DNA of 64,000 bases, taken from Akebia trifoliata (lineage: Eukaryota > Streptophyta > Magnoliopsida > Ranunculales > Lardizabalaceae). A model generated the notes under the pieces. The model was not told the origin of the DNA and searched no databases. It worked only from the letters and a program-made list of their open reading frames with translations. How positions within the stretch are numbered: the first letter of the stretch is position 1; each line of letters starts with the position of its first letter. A program made the translations under genes and the position numbers. Positions 46,933 to 58,250 of the stretch are shown here, in pieces. Location: the NCBI GenBank assembly GCA_017979445.1, contig CM030716.1, positions 11,931,276 through 11,995,275 on the forward strand, in the 5' to 3' direction.

Positions 46933-47272
46933 AAAACGAAAAAAAAAAACCAGTTATCTCAGCCTTACTCTGAACTGCAATGAGGCAATAGATGCAAACC
47001 TGAAAAGCAGAAGTACTCGCCCCAAACATGAAGTCATCATCAAAGTCTTTTCTAGTTATTATTTTATTATCAACCCGAATTTGAGTATCCAGAACTCCAT
47101 TATTCTCAGAGGGGTTGTAAGTTATGGCACATCTTGTAAGATTATTTCCTTTCTTAGTGTGACGACTTCCTACTCTCATATGTCCTCCATGACCATGAAG
47201 AAGAACATGGTTTCCAGTCTTTGAGAAACCTAAGTGATGAGGAAGAGAACACTGCGAGAAAAGAAGTGCCAT

Positions 47273-48483
47273 CTTTGAAAAAAACGAGAGAAGATATTGT
47301 TAGAAGAGCTCTTCAGACGGATACTCAACTCAACTGTGGGAATTCTGCATGTAGATGTGCTTCTTATATAGAAAAAAATCTGAAGAGGGCACGAGAGTTT
47401 AATACAATACGGTCGCATTATTCACGTGCAAATAATTGCAATAAATAGACAATAATCTAGAAAACAATTACAGGATGGAATCAAAGTAATTGGGGTGTCA
47501 ATTTCGCCCTCTGGCAAGAAAAACATGGGTTGAGTTTTTTTTTTGACATTTTATTTTTGTATGGTAAATCCAACTACCCCATGTGACACGGTGTGACAAG
47601 TTCGGGAACCGTAGATCTGTACACCACAGGATTTGAACTTGTCACGTCAGGAGAGTCGATTGAGTGTGCCACGTGAGGTACTTAGATTATCAGGACTCTT
47701 TATTTTTATCGGTAAGCTAGGGGATAAGGATCCCACACTTCCAATCAAAATTCAAAATTAACCACGAGAGTAATTACAAGTTACATCATCTCTGAATATT
47801 TAATGACTCTTGTGATAATGAACTCTCATTTACAATTATTGAGAAATAGCTCTCATAAGCCCCAAGCCGAAATAGGTATTCCATCTCTCTGTTCGCTTTT
47901 ATACAAAAAATTTAAGCTTACATTCTGAAAAGGCATATTTATGAAAAAGTGATCAACTTTTGACGAATTTATGATTCCGACTCACTGTTCAGTTTAATTA
48001 CAAAAGGTGAACAATAACAAATTCGGAGATTTTAAAGTGACTATTTTGCATGTTTAAAGTGACTAATTGAAAATAGTCACTTTAAAACAGTCGAAATGTT
48101 ATCGTTCTGAATTTTATTTTTTTTTAACAAAAACGTGATCATTCACATTTTGGTAATTAAAATGAACGGTTAGCCGGAATCGTAAATAACTCATTTTCAA
48201 CTCACGAAATGGTAATTCACCCTTCTAAAAATAATCGAGAGAGGATACTCTAATTTGCTTTACCATCAAGTCATATTTCCAATAAGATCCACACTGTCAT
48301 ATTTCGAACAAACCAGAATTTTGGGAATCCATTTTCTATAAACAAAATCAAAAGCTTCTTGAATTGCGATGATATCATCACAATTATTGCCTTCCAACCT
48401 CCAAATTGAAAATTTCCTTCCCATTTCCTTCATATATTTAAGGTCTCATTCAGCAGACAATCTTAGGGAGATAACCTTGGGAG
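47273..48483. other. intergenic, GH1 upstream region
   Basis: It should contain the promoter and leader of the GH1 gene. A piece with CAAGTTCGGGAACCGTAGAT and CTTGTCACGTCAGG (47592-47660) resembles the foldback at 42807-43010. A hairpin of AAAGTGACTA words lies at 48033-48085. No other gene was seen. Confidence 0.4.
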
Positions 48484-48687
48484 ATAAATTTTTTCCTATA
48501 TGTCTTAAAAGTTTTAGATTGGGCTAATTTTTGTGAGGATGATCTATATGGTGAAGAGATCATCTTTACAAAAGACCAGTCTAATCTGAAACTTCTAACC
48601 CCATCAAAAGTGGTTTAGAATTCTGGAACATCGATTTTTTACCATTAATTTGTATATAACTTTTGATGGACTTAGAAGTTTCAGGTT
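48484..48687. mobile_element. double-foldback MITE, copy D, right-truncated
   Basis: The first hairpin (about 48507-48597, arms around TTAGATTGGGCTAATTTTTG) and the spacer CATCAAAAGTGGTTTAGAA are present. The second hairpin stops after ACTTAGAAGTTTCAGGTT, where the next element (GGGGAATGTTAAC) begins, so it was probably interrupted. Confidence 0.55.
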
Positions 48688-48993
48688 GGGGAATGTTAAC
48701 ATCCAAGACCTCATTTTTTTTCCAATAATACCCCTATCCATTTTTTCTTTTAGTAAAAAGACAAGGGTATATTAATTTTTTTTACATAATAAATATTTGT
48801 CTTTTGCATAATAAATGCTAAGGGTACTTAGTCTTTAGATTTAAATTTCTTGTTTGTAATAAATGTTTTGACAATCAATGCAAACAAGCATTTATTATGT
48901 AAAAGACAACATACCCCCATACTTTTCACTAAAAGACAAAATGGGTAAGGGTATTATTCGAAAAAAAAGTTGGTGGAGAATGCTAACATCCCC
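48688..48993. mobile_element. GGGGAATGTTAAC-type MITE, copy 1
   Basis: GGGGAATGTTAACATCC with CCAATAATACCCCTATCC at the left mirrors GGGTAAGGGTATTATTCG with GAGAATGCTAACATCCCC at the right. The interior is AT-rich with repeated AATAAAT and AAAAGAC words. A relative lies at 52916-53304. Confidence 0.55.
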
Positions 48994-49515
48994 ATAAGAT
49001 TTTAGATGTAAGTATTCACTTATATATATATACTTAGAAGCATGTTATTTTTTTATATTTATAATTGGGGTATTTTGTTAATATATAGTTATGTAGCTAG
49101 TGTTTTGATTTGAATCTTGTGGGGGTACTCATTATTAGATTTATTTTCTTTCAATATTCTCAGTTTAGTATAAGATGATCTTTTAGATTGATTGTGTTTC
49201 ATGGGAGTTATGCCCCTTGTGTATTTGTATTTATAATTTATATTTACTTAATCATTATTTTTGCTTAACAAATACATGCATACATACCTTGTATGATTCC
49301 AACTTAATTTTTTTTTAAAGATATTAATTTTAAATTTGTTAAAACAATCGTCATGGGCAAAAAAAAGATTTATTTGAAAAGTACAAATTTTTTTTTTCAT
49401 AAAAAAGAGTAAATTAAACCTTTTTAGTCATTTTTACTAGGGTTGAGTGAGGGCTTAGTGGGCCAACAAAGATACAGGTTGGTATAAGGTAGAACCTGTT
49501 TCTTTACTGTCAAAC

Positions 49516-51240
49516 TGAAAGCGTCCTCGATCCGCGGGGTGCGCGGATCCGCTTTTGACCCTTGAGGTTTGGGAGTCGCCACCTAGTTATTGTGGTCTAG
49601 GAACCAAACTGACCCTACAATGGATAAAAAAGAACTAGTCTACTATAGAAATCTAAATCCGGAGATCATGTTACGGGGTTGGAAGGTGTTAGGCACCAAC
49701 CCCGCCCGGCCAATGCCGGTCTCTACTTATACCAAATATAACTACATCGCTAATGATAAAACCTAGATTTAAAAAATAATAAAAAAACCTTACCTTCGAT
49801 CTGCAAAAGTACTATTCCCTCAGATCTGAAAAGGAGTTCCTTGTACCGTACTCCTTGCTTCGCTTTGTCTCCGAATCTGATTTCTGATCTCCAAGGCAAG
49901 GTGTCCTCTTTTGGATCTGGATGCTTCGAATTTGTGGTGGATTTTTGGGGTGTTTTTGAAAGGTTTTTGGGTGTTTTTTAGGCTAAAATCGGAGTAGGGG
50001 TGTTAGGGAAGGAGTTGGGGCTCCAAAATTAGGGTTTTGGAGGGGTTGTGGGGGCTTCTTCACCTACTTTTCCTAGGGTTTTTTCTTTGATACGAAAATA
50101 GGGTGTGGAGGCTCCTATTTATAAAGTTTTTAGAAGCATTAGGTTTGATTAGGGTTACTTTTAGGGTTTCAATTAGGGTTTTGACTTAGTCTTTAGGGTT
50201 TTAGGGTTTTGACTTTAGTCTTATGAGATTGACTTGATTAGTTTTAGATTAGGGTTTGGATTTAGGGTTTTGACCTTAGTCTTATGAGATTGACTTGATT
50301 AGTTTAGATTAGAGTTTTGATTTAGGGTTTTGACCTTAGTCTTATGAGATTGACTCGATTAGTACCTTGACTTCAGTCTTGCTTGATTGACTTTAATTTT
50401 GACTTCAGTCTCACTTGATTGACTTTAATACCTTGACTTTAGTCTTGCTTGATTTACTTTTAATTTTTGGAGAACCCCCTTCTATTATATCTTTAATTCT
50501 TTGGACCCCCAAATGGAGTGGTCCTTAAAGAAATATCCACGAACCCTCAACAATTTTGCCTAAGAGTCCAATTAATCGATTTTTTAGGTTCAATTTTTTA
50601 AATTAATTTCATTAATGTTTCACTTTAATTATTTAATGTTTTATTTATTATTTCGAATTTTTTAATTATGAAAATTATGAAATTACCGTTTTGCCCTCGG
50701 AGAGGATTTTTTACGTTTTAAGTCGTTTTTCAATGTTCCAGGATGTTTTGGAATCAGTTTTTCGTAAGGAATTCAATGGGAATGTTGGTTTTTGTCATTT
50801 ATGAAGTTTTTTGTATGAAATGATCGTGAACTTTATGAGGGGTATTTTCGTAATTTTGTCAAATTTTGTGAAAATTGGCGAAGTGGTTTACTTGGTTTCG
50901 ATTTGTTGTTTTATGTGTTTGAACGGATTTTCCTAAGCGTAATGTAGGCTCTAAGGTTGTTTTGAGGTTAGGGGTATTTTGGTAATTTAATCATTTTTAG
51001 TGATTTTTATCGTGAAGCTTCTTTTTGGTTTGCAAGATGATGATTTCTATGTTTCTGGGGTCGTATTTTCCTAGCGTAGCGTGATTTCTAAGTTTTGTCA
51101 GTTCGAGATACCTCATCCGGATTTCTGAAACATATCTGGTAACAAAATAAAGCATTGGAATAGACATCCATCATTGGGAACCTTTGCGATCGGGTTGACG
51201 ACTTGATTAATCAGGCGGATGCAAAAATGGGGTGTCTACA
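49516..51240 (-). mobile_element. solo LTR of a retrotransposon, minus orientation, 5-bp TSD
   Basis: It runs from TGAAAGCGTCC to GGTGTCTACA, so read on the minus strand it is TG...CA. Flanks 49511-49515 and 51241-51245 both read CAAAC, an exact 5-base duplication that marks complete ends. No internal retrotransposon genes are attached, so it is a solo LTR. The minus strand has a TATA-like TATAAATA (50116-50123) and, upstream of it, several 60-70-base subrepeats with AAAACCCTAA and AGTCTTATGAGATTGACT (as seen on the plus strand, 50150-50460). A GAGTCGCCACC motif lies near its 3' end. Confidence 0.85.
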
Positions 51241-51289
51241 CAAACCTACCATTTACAACTTTACATAATACTATTTCTACCTGGTTCTC

Positions 51290-52771
51290 TGTAGACACCC
51301 CATTTTTGCACTCGCCTGATTAATCAACTCGTCAACCCGATTGCAACGGTTCCTAATGATGGATGTTTATTCCAATGCTCTATTTGATTACTAGATGTGT
51401 TTCAAAAATTCAGATGAGGTATCTCGAACTAACAAAACTGTAGAAATCACGATACGCTAGGAAAATATAACCCTAAAAACATAAAAATAATTATCTTTCT
51501 GACAAAAAGAAGCTTTATGGTAAAAATCACTAAAAATTGATCAAATTATCAAAATACCCCTAACGTCAAAACATATTTAGAGCCTACATTACGCTTATGA
51601 AAATCCTTTCAAACACATAAAACAACAAATCGAAATCAAATAAATCATTTCGCCAATTTTCACCAAATTCGACAAAATTACAAAAATGCCCTTTATAAAG
51701 TTCACGACCATTTCGTAGAAAAAAATTTCATAAATGACACAAACTAATATTCTTATTGAATTCCTTACGAAAAATCGATTCCAAAACATCCTAGAGCATC
51801 TAAAACCGACTTAAAATGCAAAAGTCCTCTTTGGGGGGCAAAAAATTAATTTTACAATTTTAATAATTAAAATATCAAAATTAATAATTAAAACATTAAT
51901 TAATGTAAAGTGAAATCCTAATTAAATATAAAGTCAATCAAGTAAGACTTAAGTTAACATCCTAAATTAAAGTCAATCAAGTGAGACTTAAGTCAAAACT
52001 CTAATAGAATTCTGATTAAAATCTAAAACTACCTAATAGAGTTCTAATTAAACTCTAAAACTATGTAATAGAATTCTAATTAAAGTCTAAAACTATCTAA
52101 TGTAATTCTAACTAAACATTAATTCTATCTAAAATAATTCTAATTAAACACTAACTCTATCTAAAAAAGCTCTTAAAAAATCTATAAATAGGGACCTCTA
52201 CAACCTATTTTCGTATAAAAAAGAAAATCCTAGAAAAAGTAGGTCAAAAGGCTCCCTAACCTTCCCTAAACTATAATTTTGAAGCCCTAACTCCTTACTT
52301 AACATCCATACCCTAACTTTAGCTCAAAAAACACCTAACAAATCAGAAAAATTCAGATCTAAGAAGGAGGTACTTCGTCTTAGAGATCTGAAGCGAATTC
52401 GGTAACAGAACGAAGCGATGAGTGCTGTACGAGGAGCTGTTCTATCATATCTAAGGGAACAAAACCGTTACGTTCGTAAAGGTAAATATATATATATATA
52501 TATATATATTCATTATTTAGGTTTTTTTAGCAATGTAGTTTTATTTGGAAAAAGTAGAGACCGCCATTTGTCGGGCAGGGTTGGTGCCTAACACTTTTCA
52601 ACTTTCAACCTCGTAACGTAATTCCCAGACCCGTATTTTTTTTCGTAAACTAGTGTTATTTGTCTTTTAGAGTCAATGTTCGATTCCTAGACCGTAATAA
52701 TTAGGTGGAGACTCCCAAACCTCAAAAATCAAAAGCGGACCCGTGTACCACGCGGATCGAGGGCGCTTTCA
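51290..52771 (+). mobile_element. LTR of the same family, plus orientation
   Basis: It begins TGTAGACACCCCATTTTTGC and ends GGCGCTTTCA. It is clearly homologous to the inverse of 49516-51240: both contain GATGGATGT, GAGGTATCTCGAACT and GCTAGG in order. The flanks TTCTC and CTTTC differ at two of five positions, so a target duplication is not proven. A TATA-like TATAAATA lies at 52183-52190 and an (AT)n run near 52487-52508. Only 49 bases separate it from the other LTR. Confidence 0.8.
52183..52190 (+). promoter_or_regulatory. TATA-like box of the plus-strand LTR
   Basis: TATAAATA followed by GGGACC; the homologous site on the minus strand is at 50116-50123. These would be the U3 promoters of the two LTRs, firing away from each other's start points. 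Confidence 0.5.
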
Positions 52772-52799
52772 CTTTCTCTTAGAATTTTTATTGATACGC

Positions 52800-52905
52800 T
52801 ATCTTTTACTAATGACACCCTAATATGTGTGCTAATTTTTGTGATTTACATATGAATTCATGTGGTCTTATCAAAAAATAGTGTGGCAATAGATTTTTTC
52901 TCTAC
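52800..52905. mobile_element. CTATTGGCAC-type MITE, degraded short copy
   Basis: GCTATCTTTTACTAATGACA, CCCTAATATG at the left faces TAGTGTGGCAATAGATTTTT at the right. The ends are eroded. Confidence 0.35.
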
Positions 52906-52915
52906 ATATATTTGG

Positions 52916-53304
52916 GGGAATGTTGATGTTCAAGACTTCATGGGGACGTTGACATTCTCCACTGCATTTACTTTTTAATAATACCCCTGTCATTTTCTCT
53001 TTAAGTAAAAAAAAAATGTATGTTGATTTTTGTACAATGACATTGTTATAAAAATATAAAAAATCTTATCGATATATTTATAGAAATGTTGTTGATATTA
53101 ATTATAAAAGTATGTAATGCAAACAAAGAGTTTAATTAAAATCAAATACTAAAATGACCTTAGCATTTTATTATGTAATAGATAATCATTTATAATGTAA
53201 AAGATCAACATACCTTGCTCTAAAAGACAAAATGGGCAAAAATATTATACGAAAGTGAATGTAATTGAAAAGGCTAATGTCCCTACGAGAATGTTAGCAT
53301 TCCC
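52916..53304. mobile_element. GGGGAATGTTAAC-type MITE, copy 2
   Basis: GGGAATGTTGATGTTCAAGA and TTTTTAATAATACCCCTG at the left face ACAAAATGGGCAAAAATA and GAGAATGTTAGCATTCCC at the right. It is related to 48688-48993, and the two lie outside the two LTRs on either side. Confidence 0.5.
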
Positions 53305-54950
53305 TTATATATACAGTGTGAACTTTTCAAAGTAGCAATCCATGTGAGTCCAACAAACCTTAGTAAAGGTGGGGGCATGACTCGCCTAACTCTTAATAAT
53401 ACTCTCATTATTATTGTCTTGATTTTAGTTTTAGAAAAAGAGATACAATGAGATATCATAAAAATTCAAAAGGTAATCTCCATCTCTTGAATCTATTTAA
53501 TTTTATGAAAATTATTTGAAATAATTACATTTATTAAAAAGATAACACATTTTCAAATTTGGTAAAATAATAATAGAAGAACACATGTTCAACAGGCTTT
53601 TTTCATTTTGATAAATTTGTTCTAACTTTCCAAACTTGAAAGCCATGAGTAGACAATGTGCCCGCTAGCACCTAAACACCCATTGAGTGATTTGGTTTAA
53701 TACAACTCGAGAACTGAATCCTTATATTAATCAAGTTATAAATAAATATTATTAATCTATTTAATAAACTATACCCATTTTTATGGATAGATTAAAGACA
53801 TTTTTTTTTTTGGATGGATGGATTAATGACTTTCTTTAATTGAAGGAAAAATTATTGATTTCTTTAATGGATACATTAATAATTTTTTATTATTGATGGA
53901 TTAATGACTCATTATAACAGATTTCATATTAATATATTTTTTTTTATATATTAAAAGTATGTCAATTCAATTGGGTTTTTAAGATATTGGCAACCCATAG
54001 AACCAAACCAATTAACCTGAACCAACCTTTGCTTAATTCAGGTTGGTTTGGTTCTATGGCTATTTGGTTTGGTTTCGGTTCTCATTTAAACGAACCGACT
54101 TAGGTTGGTTCGGTTACAATTTGGCCCCAAACCAAACCAAGTTGCACCCCTAATTGTAATCCCTCATGTTTGGAAGCGCATACATCGCACAAATTATACA
54201 GCTATGAGAAAGACTATTCAATAGATAACTCATTTGAGATTTAAAACCGCACATTCATTTTTCTCATTTTTGAATGAGACATCTCAAATGTATCGGAAAA
54301 CTCGTTTGAAACGACTTGGTATTTGGCTTGGACAAAATGAGACGCGAAACTGAGTTTTAAAACCATGCATGGATTACCATGGCCTAGTTCAGTTCATGGA
54401 AATAATCAGATTCATAAGAAAATTCCTAAACTAACTAACTTGATCATAGTTGGGGCTGCTTTTTCCTTGATTTTGACCAAAATGACCCTTAATTACATTA
54501 TGTTTGAATATAAAGGTAGTGGGCAATTGTAGGATTCAAAATTTGGTGTCGAACCACTTCTACTCCGCCTCCTCTAACTATAATAGTCAAGATGTATCAA
54601 AAGGCCTTATTTGAAATTTAAAATGGGTAAAGGGTTTTTAAAGATTACATAGGTGAAAATATACTTTTGTAATTTTGAAAACTAAGCAACATGATTATAC
54701 AAAACTAGATTACAATTTTATTGGTTTTTTACCATATGACTCTAATTATATTACATCTAAATATAAAATGGGGGCATTTATGGCCATTCAAATTAATTTT
54801 GATGTCTAACCAGTTCTACTCTGCCATCTCTCATTATTGGATTTTGTTAATATGTGTCGAAAGGGCACACATTAAAGTGTATTAAATACATCTTGGGACT
54901 TGCTTTTGAATCCAAACTACCCTAAAATAAGGGTCTTGCCAAACTTACTC
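53305..54950. other. intergenic, no gene seen
   Basis: AT-rich DNA. At 53994-54145 there are several inverted GGTTGGTTCGGTT/AACCAAACC words. Two diverged copies of a stretch with AATGGCC/AATTACATT and TTCTACTC[TC]GCC occur near 54480-54600 and 54730-54840. No coding potential. Confidence 0.35.
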
Positions 54951-54959
54951 AAAAAGAAA

Positions 54960-55110
54960 AAAAAAACTCAAATACACTTAATTGGCATGGAATGCACGTA
55001 GAATCATATATTTTTCCCTTGAGATATACAAGGAACAATATTGTGATTCCATGCATTCCACATCAGTTGAATGTATTTGAGTAGGTTTATTTTTTATTTT
55101 ATTTTTAGAG
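54960..55110. repeat. foldback element
   Basis: AAAACTCAAATACACTTAAT, TGGCATGGAATGCACGTAGA at the left faces TGATTCCATGCATTCCACAT, CAGTTGAATGTATTTGAGT at the right. The loop is GAGATATACAAGGAAC. It has the same loop type as 37976-38170. Confidence 0.6.
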
Positions 55111-55301
55111 TCAGTTTAGTATTATTTGAAAAGAAATATTATACCAAAAATACCCCTCAAACGTTTAGGGCACACCTTAACAAAACCGTCATTATAATAA
55201 TAAGGGTAAAGATAAGGATGGAGAATCTCCATGAGCATTAATGTATTAAAATATGGCCACTTGCTTCACTTGATATATAATAGTAAAAATAACATACTAA
55301 T

Positions 55302-55621
55302 ATTTTGTCGATGCACGATCTGTTGACATACTATATATAACCACCCAATCCTATTGGAGGATTTTGTGGGATTAATTATTTAGCACACCCTCTTTTTTAT
55401 TTTTTCTTAAAGTAGTACAACCATTAACTTTTAACTTTTAAGTAAGATTTTGTCGGATTATTTATTGAGCACTTCATAGTGATTGGAGTTCTTTATAATA
55501 AATTAATAGTTGGAGTAGTTTAAGACAAAATAAAAAAGGTGTGCTCAATAAATAATCCCACAAAATCCTCAAATAGGATTGTGTGGTCGTAGTATGTCAA
55601 CAAATCGTGTGTCAACAAAAT
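55302..55621. mobile_element. MITE with ~100-bp terminal inverted repeats
   Basis: The left arm has TTTTGTCGATGCACGATCTG, TTGACATACTA, CCCAATCCTATTGGAGGATT and TTGTGGGATTA. The right arm is its inverse (AATCCCACAAAATCCTC, AATAGGATTGTGTGG, TAGTATGTCAACAAATCGTG, TGTCAACAAAA). Total about 320 bases, with an A/T-rich middle. Confidence 0.65.
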
Positions 55622-55984
55622 CACACTCCTATTATTTTCATCCATGTGCGGCACGAAGCTGAATATGGACAATGAGCATTTTTCAACGCCTCGTGGTTTG
55701 CAGACCTACAATTTAAAAGTTGAATATGGATCCACTCTTTCCGCAATTTGGATATTTTTATATAATCCAGATGGTATGCACTAGTGAAGAGGACTGAAAC
55801 CAGGATTGTGAGTTACGTGGCATGTGCTGAGGTGTGGGAGGAGGATTTCAATCCTCCACCCTGGGGTTCATAGAATCTAGACTTTTTTTATATCACTATG
55901 ATTGACAACGTGCAGAAATTTTGATGTTTTCTATTTAACATATGCTTCATTGCTTTCTTAATTGAGTGTTGATAATACGGACTT

Positions 55985-57175
55985 TTGGGCCTGTTTGAAT
56001 ACCAGGAGCAGAATTACTGCTCCAAAGAACAGGAGCAGAACTACTCTGTGGAGGAGCTGGAAAAGTAATTTTGTGTAGAAAGGGTGTTTGGCAATCAATT
56101 CTGTGAAGTACTGGCAGAAGTACTTTTGTTCTGGAAGTCTGTTTGGGAACCATGCTGACTTCTCATAGCTTCTAGAAAAAATACCAGAATACCCTTATAT
56201 TATACCAGTTATTGTTTTTTGTCTTTTAGTGTCATAATATGCCTTCAAACTATACTGTTTTTGACATTTTAACTATAAATATTAATATAATATAATATAA
56301 TATTTTAAATATTAAATATTAATATAATGTGTTTAAATCCATTATACTCAAAAACTTTAAAAAAAATTGACAGACTGTCTTTTAGTGTCATAATATGCCT
56401 TCAAATTATACTGTTTTTGACATTTTAACTATAAATATTAATATAATATTTTAAATATTAAATATTAATATAATGTGTTTAAATCCATTATACTCAAAAA
56501 CTTTAAAAAAAATTGACAGACTGTCTTTTAGTGTCATAATATGCCTTCAAACTATACTGTTTTTGACATTTTAACTATAAATATTAATATAATATTTTAA
56601 ATATTAAATATTAATATAATGTGTTTAAATCCATTATACTCAGAATTTAAAAAAAAAAAATTGACAGACTGTTTTTCACATAATATAACATAATATTAAA
56701 AAAAAATTGACAAACTGTCTTTTAGTGTCATAATATGCCTTCAAACTATATTGTTTTTGACATTTTAACTATAAATATTAATAAAATATAATATAATAAA
56801 TATTAATATAATATTTTAAATATTAAATATTAATATAATGTGTTTAAATCCATTATACTCAAAATTTTTAAAAAAAAATTTAATATTAATAAAGGTTTCT
56901 TTCATTTGATTTAAGGGCAAATGAATTAGGAATATTTTCATAAAAAATTAATAAAGTTAAGGGTATTTTGGTAAAACAAACCGTTAGATTTTGACTCCCC
57001 GCAAGATGAGTTTTGAGAAATAGGTTTTCTCTACTTCTTCACAAAGAGTAATTTCTTGCTCTTGCTCTTGCACAGAGTAACTCTTCGAAGGAGTTGTTCA
57101 TCCAAACGCTCCAAACGACTTCTAACTCCCCACAAGAGTCAGAAGTAGCCAAAGAATCCTATCCAAACGGCTACT
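55985..57175. mobile_element. non-autonomous element with internal tandem repeat
   Basis: The left end GGGCCTGTTTGAATACC and the inverse of the right end, GTAGCCGTTTGGATAGG, are alike. Adjacent GAGCAGAA/AGTACTTTTG stretches face GAAGTAGCCAAAGAA and CACAAGAGTCAGAAG. The GGGCCTGTTTG terminus is typical of plant Harbinger or hAT mini-elements. The interior is mostly the repeat at 56221-56880. Confidence 0.45.
56221..56880. repeat. four-copy AT-rich tandem repeat
   Basis: GTCTTTTAGTGTCATAATAT starts at 56221, 56377, 56523 and 56717 (spacings 156, 146 and 194). Each unit continues with GCCTTCAAACTATACTG or close, TTTTGACATTTTAAC, AATATTAATATAAT words and GTGTTTAAATCCATTATACTC. Differences in unit length come from the ATATAAT run and A tracts. 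Confidence 0.9.
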
Positions 57176-57284
57176 TGGTGGACGAACTTGAAGCACGTTG
57201 ACATTGAAGCACATAACTTATGAAAAAAAACAAAACATATTTCTCTCTCTTGCCTTTTCTCTGCTCACATATTTATTTTTTTAG

Positions 57285-57600
57285 ATTTCAAATCTTAAAA
57301 TGGATCGTTGGGCCACATTGATTATTACATTGACAATTCAACAACACTGACATCTAGATTTCATGAAAATATTCATATTCGAAAAAAAAAAAAAAATTTA
57401 ACAATTGTTTTTCAAGCTTGATCCATGGTGTTTAAAATGGACGGCTAATAAGCACTCATATTTAAAAATAAAATTCAACGATAAAAAATAACTGTTTTTT
57501 TTTTAATTGCAAATAATTTTATCCTCTGCAACCCCATTTCATCAGATCATGATTTTGAATGTCACAAGGTGATTAGATCTGAAAGTTTCTTTTTCTCACT
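57285..57600. mobile_element. TTACTAAG-type MITE, diverged copy
   Basis: GATTTCAAATCTTAAAATGG, AAAATGGACGGCTAATAAGC, ATTTTATCCTCTGCAACCCC and ATGTCACAAGGTGATTAG keep the family order. The terminal TTACTAAG motifs are eroded. Confidence 0.4.
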
Positions 57601-58064
57601 ATGGGTAGGAGAGAGAAACTCTCTTTTTTTCTTTTTTATTTTTTTCATAAATTATGCGCTTCCACATCAGCTTGCTTCAAATCCGTCCACCAAAAGTTCG
57701 TCAAATTATCATCACTCTTCTTAATTTGATGTTCAAACCATCTTTTATAAATCTAAATATGGAAAAGAAAACTTTAAATAAAGAGATATTTTTCTCACAA
57801 AAAAGTCATCGCATGAAACCTAATAAGGATAGTTTTTTTTTTTTTTTTTTAAATTATTTTTTATTATTAATTTGGAGATGCCCTCAATGCATATATGTCC
57901 ATGCGATTGGTCGATCTACGATTATGTGAAATCCAATATTGACTTTTAAGTGAGGAAATAATTTTTCCTATATAAATGTTAATGGGATTTGAATAACAAA
58001 AATTGATGAAAAAATAATTAGGAAACTCTTATAAGACAAATTAGTAAGTCCAATTATTAGAAGT

Positions 58065-58250
58065 CACTACGTCATAATGCGTTAAAAACAACTGCTCCTG
58101 CAGTCAGAAAAGATGTCGTTTTAAAAGGAGTGGTTTTTAAATTGCGACAGTCTAAAACAGTCGGAAAAAATGACTGTCCTTGACAGTAGGAAAAGATGAC
58201 GGTCATTGACAATCGGTAAAAACGACTGACATAGACAGTCGTTTTTTCTT
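58065..58250 (+). mobile_element. CACTA (En/Spm)-like terminus with subterminal repeats
   Basis: It starts CACTACGTCATAATGCG. Repeated short words in both orientations follow: CTGCAGTCAGAAAAGATGTC, GCGACAGTCTAAAACAGTCG, TGACTGTCCTTGACAGTAGG, ACGACTGACATAGACAGTCG. A CACTA start plus dense subterminal repeats is characteristic of this superfamily. The matching opposite end (…GTAGTG) was not found. Confidence 0.5.

Larger units (their letters stand above)
41775..47272 (-). pseudogene. GH1 beta-glucosidase, plastid-type N terminus, 3'-truncated
   Basis: Exons (minus): 47000-47272, 45905-46000, 45025-45100, 44099-44170, 43919-44006, 43615-43834, 42400-42518, 42075-42295, 41946-41977 and 41775-41870. 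All introns are GT-AG and the phases agree; the conceptual product is 430 residues against a usual 500-plus. Residues 1-75 are a basic, Ser/Asn-rich extension resembling a plastid transit peptide. GH1 parts follow: FMFGASTSAFQ (81-91), [32 protein letters not shown], and TTINEP with the acid/base Glu228, then DFVGVNYYKTQYA. The last exon ends YIKTTYKDPQHAPC-stop exactly where the nucleophile motif TENG should follow, so the C-terminal third and the nucleophile are absent. Beta-glucosidases release glucose from plant glucosides; without the nucleophile this one should be inactive. Intron positions match plant GH1 genes (exons of 76, 88 and 32 bases), so it is not a retrocopy. Confidence 0.85.

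Noticed and set aside
50000..50350. Interstitial telomere repeat (many TTAGGG-like words)
   Set aside because: The words are irregular and embedded in 60-70-base LTR subrepeats; there is no TTTAGGG array.
49516..52771. The two LTRs as one complete retrotransposon
   Set aside because: They are in opposite orientation, only 49 bases apart, and contain no gag or pol; the left copy has its own target duplication.
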